Shown in pieces: positions 1 to 6,287 of a stretch of DNA of 11,352 nt (positions are counted from its first letter, which is position 1; each line of letters begins with the position of its first letter). The stretch comes from Alphaproteobacteria bacterium (GTDB lineage: Bacteria; Pseudomonadota; Alphaproteobacteria; BOG-932; Roseiterribacteraceae). Below the pieces are notes generated by a model. It worked only from the letters and a program-made list of their open reading frames with translations. It had not been told where the DNA came from and did no database searches. The translations under genes were made by a program, and so were the position numbers. Where the stretch lies: NCBI GenBank assembly GCA_903970575.1, contig CAJCJC010000425.1, forward strand, positions 1-11,352. The letters run 5' to 3'.

Positions 1-1
1 G

Positions 2-793
2 ACTACCAACCTTCGCGGGTTGTTCGGCGCACCGAAGAACAAGTGGAACCTTAATCTCGGCTATAGCAACGACGACTTCGACATCACTTGGCAGATGCGC
101 TATCTCGGCTCGCAGAGCTATGATGGTGGTGCTGGTGGTCCGACATTCCAGCCGTTCGTCTATAACGATGTACAGATTCGCTATCACCTGACCGACTCGA
201 TCACGCCCTACATCGGCGTGAACAACGTGCTCGATCGGCAGCCGCCCTTCGTCGGCCAGCTGTTCCAGCAGACCGGCGCGGGTCTCGCCTCCGGCGTCAC
301 CGGCACCAACACGGTCCCGGACGTCTATGACGCGATCGGCCGTTATGTCTATGCCGGTATTAAGTTCGAAATGCCGTGGGAAGCAGCGCCTGCGGAAGCG
401 GCGGCCTATGTTCCCCCGCCGGTCCAGGCGCCGACGCCGGCCGCCACGGCGCGCAGCTATATGGTGTTCTTCGACTTCAACAAGTCGGACCTGACGCCCC
501 AGGCTGTTTCGATCGTCGATCAGGCAGCGAAGAACGCGGGTCCAGCGAAGGTCACCCAGCTGACCGTCACAGGCCACACCGACACGGTCGGCTCGGACGC
601 CTATAATATGCGCCTGTCACGGCGCCGGGCGGAGTCGGTCGCGGCCGAGTTGGAGAAGCAAGGCATTCCGTCGTCGGAGATCGAAATCGTGGCCAAGGGC
701 AAGCACGATCTGCTGGTGCCAACCAAGGACGGCGTGCGCGAGCCGCAGAACCGGCGCGTGCAGATCATCTATTCCGGCGGTCCGACCGCCTGA
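2..793 (+). CDS. TonB-dependent receptor barrel fused to C-terminal OmpA-like domain (5' partial)
   Basis: The reading frame is open at the left edge, so the start, signal peptide, plug domain and most of the barrel are missing. Up to about nt 379 the translation is the end of a TonB-dependent receptor: strand pairs such as WNLNLGY and ITWQMRYLGSQ, the family hallmark GVNNVLDRQPP, and a final strand GRYVYAGIKFEM. Such receptors normally stop there. Here an Ala/Pro-rich linker (about nt 380-457) leads into a complete OmpA-like domain (about nt 458-787) with VFFDFNKSDLT, TGHTDTVGSDAYN, LSRRRAESV and a closing NRRVQI. The Asp codon at 581 and Arg codon at 626 are 15 residues apart, matching the pair that binds diaminopimelate in OmpA. 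Inference: an outer-membrane receptor or porin whose periplasmic tail holds peptidoglycan. The substrate cannot be told. The alternative that the barrel is a non-transporting TonB-receptor-like porin cannot be excluded without the N-terminus. Confidence 0.85.
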   Translation, partial: TTNLRGLFGAPKNKWNLNLGYSNDDFDITWQMRYLGSQSYDGGAGGPTFQPFVYNDVQIRYHLTDSITPYIGVNNVLDRQPPFVGQLFQQTGAGLASGVTGTNTVPDVYDAIGRYVYAGIKFEMPWEAAPAEAAAYVPPPVQAPTPAATARSYMVFFDFNKSDLTPQAVSIVDQAAKNAGPAKVTQLTVTGHTDTVGSDAYNMRLSRRRAESVAAELEKQGIPSSEIEIVAKGKHDLLVPTKDGVREPQNRRVQIIYSGGPTA

Positions 794-818
794 CGGCCCG
801 TCGTCAAGGACGAAGACT

Positions 819-902
819 CGTAGGTCGGGAAAGCGTTAGCGCCTCCCGACGTCCCGAGGGTAAAGCGAGGCGTCTGAAGGCGCCTTGCAGTCCCGACCTA
901 CG
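819..902. repeat. REP/MITE-like palindromic element with 12-bp terminal inverted repeats
   Basis: The outer 12 bases, CGTAGGTCGGGA at 819-830, recur exactly as the reverse complement at 891-902. Inside, GTCGGGA (824-830) can instead pair with TCCCGAC (844-850), CGCCTC (840-845) with GAGGCG (867-872), and 877-886 is a 10-bp palindrome. There is no T-tract, so it is not a typical intrinsic terminator, although the structure could still stop or protect the 3' end of the upstream mRNA. The sequence resembles the dispersed GTAGGTCGG-type hairpins found between genes in many proteobacteria. Only one copy is present in this window, so mobility is inferred from structure alone. Confidence 0.6.
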
Positions 903-956
903 CGTTCGCTTGCACTGGGCGTCTTCAGCGATAAACTCGTTTACGATGAGCCAAAT

Positions 957-2999
957 GTGTATTCCGTGAATCCGTCCGGCGGCGTGTCGCCCGGCATAGG
1001 CGCTTCGCCGGTCGAAGCGGAGGTGTCGCGAATCCGCGTCCTCTTGAAGGAGAGCCGGTTCGACGAGGCCGTACAGGCAGCCTCCGCTCTGGCCGATAGG
1101 CTGCCGGAAAATCGGGATGTCCTCTATTTGCTCGCGCTAGGGCAGCGGCAGCGACATCAACCGACCGAAGCGCTTGAGACACTGAAACGCCTCGAGCGCC
1201 ATCACCCAAGATATGGGCGGCTCCATCAGGAGCGTGGGCTCTGCTACGTGGCGATGAAAGACGCGCCCAACGCGATCGCCGCTTTCCAGCGCGCCATCGC
1301 GGTCAACCCGGCCCTGCCCGCATCGTTCGACATGCTGGCCGGCCTCCATCGGCTTACCGGCGACCCCGAGAGCGCGCGAGCCGCCGCCGCGGAGGCGGCG
1401 AAGCTGCGCGCCCTTCCGCAGGCGATCCTGGACGCCACCGGTCTTTTCACCGAAGGTGAAGTTGTCGCTGCGGAAAAAATGCTCCGCGCGTTCCTTTTGG
1501 AGCATGGCGACCATATCGAGGCCATGCGGCTCCTGGCCCGCATTGGCGCCTCTCTCGGCGTTCTGGATGACGCCGAAATTCTGCTGGCGGCGGTCTTGGA
1601 ACGCGCCCCGGACTATATCGCGGCGCGCCATGACTACGCCTGCGTGCTGATCGAGCGTCATAAGCACGTTGAGGCCCGGGCGCAGTTGGACATCCTGCTG
1701 TCGCGCGACCCGGACAGCAGGGTCTACCGCACGCTTTACGCATCCACCACGGTAGGCCTGGGCCGCCACGAGGAAGCCGCCGAGCTTTTCAACCGCCTGA
1801 TCGCCGAGACGCCGGCGGGCGCGCGGGAACTGGCCGAATTGCACCTGTCGGTCGCGCATGCGCTGAAGACTTTGGGGCGCGCCCGGCAGGCGATCGAAGC
1901 CTATCGCGCGGCGATCGCGGCGCGGCCGGATTTCGGGGACGCCTATTGGAGCCTCGCGAACCTGAAGACCTTCCGGTTCGCCGAAGAGGAGATCGCGCAG
2001 GCCCAAGCCGCCGAATCGAACTCGGAGACGGCGGCGGCCGACCGCTACAATCTCTGCTTCGCGCTTGGGAAAGCCTTCGAGGATCGCGCCGATTTCGAGA
2101 CGTCGTGGCGCTATTATGAGCGGGGAAACGCGCTTAAACGGCGGGAGAGCCGATATCGGCCGGAGCTCATCGAGCGCAATACCGCGAACCAAAAGAAAAT
2201 CTGCACCACCGCCTTCTTCGCGGAACGAACAGGTTGGGGCCTCCCCAGCGACGCGCCGATTTTCATCGTCGGATTGCCGCGGTCAGGGTCGACGTTGATC
2301 GAGCAAATCCTGGCGTCGCATTCCAAGGTCGAAGGCACGCAAGAACTTGCGGACATCCCTCGCATCGTGCTTGACCTCCAGGGGCGTGACCCGGATTTGG
2401 ACAATCCGCGATATCCCGGCATTCTGACCGACCTGGCGCCCGACATCTTCACCAGCCTTGCGGAAAAATACCTCCGCGACACGGAACCTTACCGCGCCGG
2501 CAGGCCGCGTTTCATCGACAAGATGCCCAATAATTTCCGCCATATCGGGCTTATTCACCTGATGTTTCCCAACGCGCGGATCATCGATGCGCGGCGGGAG
2601 CCGATGGCCTGCTGCATGGGCAACTTGAAACAGCTCTTCGCGCAGGGGCAGGAATTCGCCTATAGCATCGCCGATATCGCCCGCTACTATCGAACCTATC
2701 TCGATCTGATGGCGCATTGGGACGAAGTCCTGCCCGACCGTGTGCTCCGCGTATGGCATGAGGACGTCGTGGCCGATCTAGAAGGCAGCGTCCGCCGCAT
2801 CCTCGGGTTTTGCGGCCTGACCTTCGAACCGGCCTGCGTCGAATATTACAAGACGGAGCGTAGCGTCCGCACGGCGAGCTCCGAGCAGGTTCGCCAGCCA
2901 ATCTTTCGCGAGGGGCTCGACCAATGGCGGAACTTCGAGCCTTGGCTCGGTCCTCTGCGCGGCGCCCTTGGCGACGCGGTCGAAAGATATCGCTTTTAG
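957..2999 (+). CDS. TPR-repeat sulfotransferase family protein
   Basis: About 680 residues. The N-terminal 370 or so residues are helical tetratricopeptide repeats, for example AFQRAIAVNPALPASFDMLA and AYRAAIAARPDFGDAYWSLA. The C-terminal part is a sulfotransferase of the Sulfotransfer_3 type. The PAPS 5'-phosphosulfate loop is FIVGLPRSGSTLIEQIL, with the core GLPRSGST at about residues 439-446, followed by the usual HSKVEGTQEL. Further motifs are FIDKMPNNF, a 3'-phosphate-binding-like DARREP, and a C-terminal VRTASSEQVRQP, all typical of this fusion family. The expected activity is sulfate transfer from PAPS; the acceptor is unknown. The start is uncertain. The frame stays open back to a TTG at 885, but that codon lies inside the palindromic element. 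I chose GTG 957, which has a weak GATGAG six bases upstream; GTG 966 is nearly as good. No signal peptide is visible, so it is probably cytoplasmic. Confidence 0.88.
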   Translation: MYSVNPSGGVSPGIGASPVEAEVSRIRVLLKESRFDEAVQAASALADRLPENRDVLYLLALGQRQRHQPTEALETLKRLERHHPRYGRLHQERGLCYVAMKDAPNAIAAFQRAIAVNPALPASFDMLAGLHRLTGDPESARAAAAEAAKLRALPQAILDATGLFTEGEVVAAEKMLRAFLLEHGDHIEAMRLLARIGASLGVLDDAEILLAAVLERAPDYIAARHDYACVLIERHKHVEARAQLDILLSRDPDSRVYRTLYASTTVGLGRHEEAAELFNRLIAETPAGARELAELHLSVAHALKTLGRARQAIEAYRAAIAARPDFGDAYWSLANLKTFRFAEEEIAQAQAAESNSETAAADRYNLCFALGKAFEDRADFETSWRYYERGNALKRRESRYRPELIERNTANQKKICTTAFFAERTGWGLPSDAPIFIVGLPRSGSTLIEQILASHSKVEGTQELADIPRIVLDLQGRDPDLDNPRYPGILTDLAPDIFTSLAEKYLRDTEPYRAGRPRFIDKMPNNFRHIGLIHLMFPNARIIDARREPMACCMGNLKQLFAQGQEFAYSIADIARYYRTYLDLMAHWDEVLPDRVLRVWHEDVVADLEGSVRRILGFCGLTFEPACVEYYKTERSVRTASSEQVRQPIFREGLDQWRNFEPWLGPLRGALGDAVERYRF

Positions 3000-3664
3000 G
3001 TTCGAGTGTCCTCGCATCAAATCATTCCATGTCTCAACCTGCGCCGGGCAACAACGCATCAAATCGGCGCCGCCCACAGCCCAAGGAACGGCAACATCGG
3101 ATGGGCTGCGTCGCCCAGCAGCGTCATGGGGCCAGCGGATCGTATCCCGCTCGATGGCTTTGAAAGCGTAAACGGCGGTCATGTAGATAATGTAAATAGC
3201 TTGATTTTGGTGCGGATCCGGAAGCGCTGGATACGCCACTCTGTCATCGCCAAGATCTAGGCCGAGCATAACGCCCCTCCTTGCCACCTCATATAAGAGG
3301 GCACAAATAAGCATGGTTTAGATTGAGCGGAGGTCGTCCCGCGCGCCATAATAATCGGCGTCAGCTGCATGCGAAATTGGTCCAGAATTTAAAATAACTG
3401 TTGGACTTTATTACAGATATGGACAGAATACTCGATTCGATAAGATGATTTTTTGAGCGGATTTCCGATTTTTTTAACAAAACAACTATTGTGGAACATT
3501 TTAGTTTTGAGATCGTTTTATTGTCATCGATTTGAGACTTACTCATCCGGAAATCACGGGCGCACGCCTCGATAAATGGAAGAATCCAAGATTTTCCCTG
3601 ATTATCGGGCCAGACGGGGGCTGACGGCAACGGGTCCTTAACCTGCATTTAGAAAGACGCCATT
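3000..3664. other. Gene-poor intergenic region with an AT-rich core
   Basis: No convincing gene is seen on either strand. Base composition falls sharply: by hand count 3381-3540 has about 48 G/C in 160 bases (30%), against clearly GC-rich genes on both sides. It contains an 11-bp direct repeat (3013-3023 and 3055-3065) and a bulged hairpin TGCCACCTC/GAGGGCA (3282-3303, loop ATATAA) without a T-tract. No good promoter hexamer pair toward ialB could be picked out. Confidence 0.6.
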
Positions 3665-4273
3665 ATGACCATCGCGCGCACCGAAAAGACCGCCCGCCTT
3701 AAGATTGGCGCCCACCTCGCCGGCGCGGCCTTCTTCATGATGGCTACCTCTTCCGGCGCCTTCGCGGCCGACAGCAAGACCGCCCCGGCTACCGGCCCGG
3801 ACCAGACGGCGGTCAGCATGGAGCCACAGAACACGTCGGCCACCTACGGCGACTGGGTCCTGCGCTGTTCGCGCGGCGCCGACGCCACCCTGCCCCGGGT
3901 ATGCGAGGTCGTGCAGTCCTTCCAGATTCAGGGGCAGCAGGGATTGTTCGCCCAGATGGCGATCGGCAGGGTCGACACGAAGAGCCCGCTGAAAGTCACC
4001 GTGGTGATGCAGCCGAACGTGTCCTTCCCCAGTGACATCAAGCTCGGGGTCGACGACAAGGACACGCAGCCCGTCGTGCTGACCTGGCTGCGCTGCCTGC
4101 CCGGCGGCTGCTTCGCCGACGCGGATTTGAAAGACGATCAGCTAAAGCGCTGGAAGGACCAGAGCGGCAACGGCGTCCTGAACTTCAAGGATGGCGCGGG
4201 CAAGGAAATCCCCCTGCCCTTCTCCTTCCGCGGCCTGCCCCAGGCGCTCGACGCGCTGGCGAAAACCACCTGA
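3665..4273 (+). CDS. Invasion-associated locus B (IalB) family secreted protein
   Basis: 202 residues. The N-terminus is a Sec signal peptide: a basic start with several Arg/Lys, a hydrophobic stretch (about residues 18-33) and a likely cleavage site AFA|AD after residue 34. The mature part has the IalB-family pattern: YGDWVLRC near its start, a second Cys in PRVCEVVQ, a middle section on methionine/valine-rich strands, then LRCLPGGCFAD with a second Cys pair. These four cysteines are suited to two disulfides in the periplasm. IalB of Bartonella is linked to erythrocyte invasion, but the family is common in free-living alphaproteobacteria, where its role is unclear, so no virulence role is claimed. 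ATG 3665 is preceded by a purine-rich AGAAAGACG. The gene follows the AT-rich gap, and its stop lies just before a pntB fragment. Confidence 0.87.
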   Translation: MTIARTEKTARLKIGAHLAGAAFFMMATSSGAFAADSKTAPATGPDQTAVSMEPQNTSATYGDWVLRCSRGADATLPRVCEVVQSFQIQGQQGLFAQMAIGRVDTKSPLKVTVVMQPNVSFPSDIKLGVDDKDTQPVVLTWLRCLPGGCFADADLKDDQLKRWKDQSGNGVLNFKDGAGKEIPLPFSFRGLPQALDALAKTT

Positions 4274-4301
4274 CGGTTCGACGTTCCGGACCTCCGGGCA
4301 A

Positions 4302-4591
4302 ATGAGCGCGCTCGTCGGCGCGGTTTCGCCGTCGGGGTCGTTGATCGCCTGGGCAAAGTTGCAAGGCGTGCTGAACAAGCCGCTTAGAATGAAGGGGCAG
4401 CAAATCCTGAACGCCGGATTCTGTTGGCGACGGTCGTGGTCGGCGGCATGATCCTGTTCGTGGCGTTGGGCGGCACGGTCGGATTCATCGCGACGCCGCA
4501 ACTGATCGCCCTATTCTTTGCCCTCGCCTTGGTGCTGGCCATTCTGGTGACGTTGCCGATCGGCGGCGCGGACATGCCGGTCATGCCCTGA
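4302..4591 (+). pseudogene. pntB: Internal frameshifted fragment of NAD(P) transhydrogenase beta subunit
   Basis: About 96 codons matching the membrane part of PntB and nothing else of it. In one frame (4302 to about 4420) the translation reads VGAVSPSGSLIAWAKLQG then KPLRMKGQQILN, the PntB segment normally written IGAVTFTGSVIAFGKL. The match then continues one frame over (from about 4418) as LLATVVVGGMILFVAL and ends with LPIGGADMPV, a PntB signature. In intact PntB this signature is followed by the NSYSG region, which is missing; a stop comes three codons after MPV. The N-terminal membrane segments and the whole C-terminal NADP-binding domain are absent, and no pntA is present in the window. 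It is therefore a dead remnant. The frameshift lies near 4418-4424. The right break coincides with the truncated integrase on the other strand. Confidence 0.82.
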
Positions 4592-4838
4592 TATTCTTCG
4601 CGTTGGCGTTGGCGCCAGCCCGGCTGCCTTCCAGCATCCAGTCGCAGGCTTGGCCAAGGGTGGTTCTCTTTAGCTGTTTGAGATCAACGAACTCGTGTGC
4701 GCTCACCTTGCCATCGGTAACGCGCCGCCACTGCTGCGCCTCACGGAGCGTTTTGAACGTCTTGCTGTGTTGCACGCCATTGCGTCGGACTTGGGCGCGG
4801 AACTGATTAGGGCCATGAATCTGGATGCCGTCGGGCAC
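4581..4838 (-). pseudogene. Truncated tyrosine integrase, N-terminal fragment
   Basis: 85 codons resembling the start of phage/island integrases: HGPNQFRAQVRRNG, then SKTFKTLREAQQW, HEFVDLKQLKRTTLG and a short helix CDWMLEG. This is the arm-DNA-binding domain plus the beginning of the core-binding domain. Family members usually have well over 300 residues; the catalytic domain with its Arg, His and Tyr residues is missing. The match fades at about 4615, close to the end of the pntB fragment (4588), so both genes were cut at one junction. The start is a GTG at 4838 with an in-frame stop two codons upstream. The gene lies downstream of tRNA-Gly and on the same strand, the usual position for an island integrase next to its target tRNA. 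Inference: it is inactive and marks a lost genomic island. Confidence 0.75.
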
Positions 4839-5019
4839 AGCTCACCAGCAGAGCGCTCCAAACCCGATGACGATGACGGTTCCGGCGTACGAGGCCTATA
4901 GCCTTTTGTACGCTCTTCTAAGCCCTTGTAGGCCCTCGTGATTTCGACCCATTTGTGCCAACTCGCGCCAAAAATTGGCCCCGACATGCGGCGGTTTCTG
5001 CTAAGTCATTGAAATCATT
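4839..5019. other. Integrase upstream region between tRNA-Gly and the integrase fragment
   Basis: No gene is supported here. The stretch holds a 13-bp perfect inverted repeat, GCCAAAAATTGGC (4967-4979), and two near-identical 7-mers GTGCCAA (4957-4963 region) and GCGCCAA (about 4965-4971) roughly one helical turn apart. In tRNA-targeted islands this position holds integrase promoter and recombinase or excisionase arm sites, which is a plausible but unproven reading. Confidence 0.35.
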
Positions 5020-5060
5020 TGGAGCGGGTGAAGGGAATCGAACCCTCGTCGTAAGCTTGG
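5020..5060. other. Putative island attachment site (3' part of tRNA-Gly)
   Basis: Tyrosine integrases next to a tRNA gene commonly recombine within its 3' half, from anticodon loop to CCA. An integrase fragment downstream on the same strand makes this the likely target. No second copy of the tRNA 3' end was seen in the window, so the other boundary is lost or lies outside. Confidence 0.35.
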
Positions 5061-5093
5061 GAAGCTTCTGCTCTACCATTGAGCTACACCCGC
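5020..5093 (-). tRNA. tRNA-Gly (anticodon CCC)
   Basis: The reverse strand folds as a full tRNA of 74 nt including an encoded CCA (complement of 5020-5022). The acceptor stem is GCGGGTG pairing with CACCCGC. The D arm is GCTC-loop-GAGC, the anticodon loop TTCCCAA gives anticodon CCC, and the T arm is GAGGG-TTCGATT-CCCTT. The outer pair of the anticodon stem is a G-A mismatch, which I recall as common in alphaproteobacterial tRNA-Gly(CCC). It resembles E. coli glyU in anticodon loop and T arm. The gene is intact although it adjoins an integrase remnant. Confidence 0.95.
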
Positions 5094-5102
5094 GCGATTG
5101 CG

Positions 5103-5131
5103 ATCATAGGGCGATGACGGCGGCCCATCAA
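5103..5131 (-). promoter_or_regulatory. Promoter of tRNA-Gly
   Basis: On the reverse strand, TTGATG (5126-5131) and TATGAT (5103-5108) are separated by exactly 17 bp. They match the sigma-70 consensus at 4 and 5 of 6 positions. The -10 box ends 9 bp before the tRNA 5' end, so transcription would begin within a few bases of the mature tRNA. Confidence 0.7.
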
Positions 5132-5147
5132 GCCGGGATTGCGCCAC

Positions 5148-5690
5148 CTATTCACCCCGTTGGCGCATAGTCGCGGCGGCGAATGGCAGGGCCTCGCCTG
5201 GACTCGCCTTGTGAACCATGCCGCGAATTCCAGCGAGAGCGCCGTGAACGAGTTCCAGGCCCAGGAAGCGCGCGGGATCGACCGGCCCTGGCAGGTCCAA
5301 CCCCATCGCCAGATGTCGCTTAAAGCCGAACTGGGCGTAATAGGGCTCATCGCCCACCAGCAGAACGATCCGATAGCCGATTTTGGCGGCGATGCCGAGC
5401 CCGTTCCAGATCAGCGCCCGGGCGTAGCCCTTGCCCCGATCCTCCGGCGCCACGGCGACGGGACCCAAAAGCAAAGCCGGCGCCCTGTCGTCCCCCAGCA
5501 CGATCGGCCAAAAGCGCAGGCTGCCCTTTAGGACTCCATCCTCACGGATCACGCCGCCTAGTTCAGCGACGGGATCGACGCCCTCGCGCAGCCGGTATAC
5601 GGTTTTGCCGCCCCGTTCGGTCCCGAACGCAAGGTCGAGCAGAGCCTCGATGTCGGCGCCATCCTCGGGATTTTCGACGGTGATTTTCAT
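5148..5690 (-). CDS. GNAT-family N-acetyltransferase (YhbS-like)
   Basis: 180 residues from the ATG at 5690, where the typical opening MKITVENPEDGADIEALL begins; an upstream in-frame ATG at 5738 would add 16 Pro/Arg-rich residues unlike the family. The central section carries the acetyl-CoA motif: LLGPVAVAPEDRGKGYARAL, in which the Q/R-x-x-G-x-G/A element is DRGKGYA. It continues with IGYRIVLLVGDEPYYAQFGF, the typical YhbS pattern ending in a Tyr-x-x-x-Gly-Phe segment. The acceptor substrate is unknown. No Shine-Dalgarno sequence is evident. The gene is divergent from apaG (139 bp gap), and its stop lies about 17 bp upstream of the tRNA promoter. Confidence 0.85.
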   Translation of the reverse strand: MKITVENPEDGADIEALLDLAFGTERGGKTVYRLREGVDPVAELGGVIREDGVLKGSLRFWPIVLGDDRAPALLLGPVAVAPEDRGKGYARALIWNGLGIAAKIGYRIVLLVGDEPYYAQFGFKRHLAMGLDLPGPVDPARFLGLELVHGALAGIRGMVHKASPGEALPFAAATMRQRGE

Positions 5691-5773
5691 GCCCGGTGGG
5701 TAGCATGGCGGCCGCTTGGGGCGCAATTTGAACCTCACGCGCCGCCGGCCTTCCGCGCGCCCATCCGGGCGAC

Positions 5774-5803
5774 TTGTTCATTTCCAACGGGCGGTCGTAT
5801 GGT
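5774..5803 (+). promoter_or_regulatory. Possible apaG promoter
   Basis: TTGTTC (5774-5779) and TATGGT (5798-5803) are separated by 18 bp, in the divergent gap between the acetyltransferase and apaG, 26 bp before the apaG start. The -35 match is weak (TTG plus little else), so this is a candidate only. Confidence 0.3.
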
Positions 5804-5829
5804 GCGTGGTCTTAGCCGGCCAGGTCCCG

Positions 5830-6225
5830 ATGTATATCGCCTCGACACGCTCCATCAAGGTTATCGTCAATCCTTCTTATCTGGAGGCGGAATCGAATCC
5901 GGAGGATAACGAATATCGCTGGTCCTATCACGTTCGGATCGAAAATCATGGCGACGAAGCGGTCAAATTGCTGTCGCGTTTCTGGCGGATTACGGATGGC
6001 GGCGGCAGGGTGAATGAGATCAGGGGCGCCGGCGTGGTGGGCCAGCAGCCCGTGCTTGAGCCAGGGGCCGCTTTCGAATACCGAAGCTGGACGCCGCTGG
6101 CCACGCCGTCTGGAATTATGAACGGCCTTTACCAAATGGAAGAAAGAGCAAGCGGCGCGGTGTTCAATGTGACCATTCCGGCTTTTTCTCTGGACAGCCC
6201 TTACCAAGCGGTTCGCCTGAACTAA
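5830..6225 (+). CDS. apaG: ApaG protein
   Basis: 131 residues, the usual ApaG length. The translation begins [18 protein letters not shown] and contains the family core: [58 protein letters not shown] and a Tyr-x-x-Glu segment near the end. The fold is a small fibronectin-III-like beta sandwich. ApaG is named from the E. coli apaGH operon and has been linked to Co2+ resistance and Mg2+ transport, but its biochemical role is not settled. I chose ATG 5830 because the open frame upstream is not ApaG-like. In other alphaproteobacteria apaG often sits beside hslO; here folE lies between them. Confidence 0.92.
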   Translation: MYIASTRSIKVIVNPSYLEAESNPEDNEYRWSYHVRIENHGDEAVKLLSRFWRITDGGGRVNEIRGAGVVGQQPVLEPGAAFEYRSWTPLATPSGIMNGLYQMEERASGAVFNVTIPAFSLDSPYQAVRLN

Positions 6226-6287
6226 GTCTGGCCTTTGCCAAACCAATTCAAACGCGTTTTTCGCGCCCGCCGCTTAACGGACCATCG

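Noticed and set aside
1137..2192. A 351-codon open frame on the minus strand within the TPR-sulfotransferase gene
   Set aside because: It is antisense to a gene with clear TPR and PAPS motifs. The product shows no family features and is explained by GC-rich third positions.
2778..3314. A 178-codon open frame on the minus strand running from the gap into the sulfotransferase 3' end
   Set aside because: More than 200 bases are antisense to the conserved sulfotransferase C-terminus, and the remainder matches no family I recognise.
3450..3480. CGGA/TCCG hairpin followed by a T-run as an intrinsic terminator
   Set aside because: The stem has four pairs and a loop too small to form well, and it is about 450 bp downstream of the nearest gene end.
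3361..3648. A 95-codon open frame on the minus strand in the AT-rich gap, divergent from ialB
   Set aside because: It has no recognised motif, its composition simply follows the AT-rich DNA, and no ribosome site is apparent. A real small gene is not excluded, but nothing supports one.
4191..4451. An 86-codon plus-strand open frame starting inside ialB
   Set aside because: Its first part is an out-of-frame reading of ialB and only its second part is the pntB remnant; it is not a gene of its own.
4703..4987. A 94-codon minus-strand open frame between tRNA-Gly and the integrase fragment
   Set aside because: It overlaps the integrase fragment in another frame and shows no domain. The stretch is better explained as the integrase upstream region.
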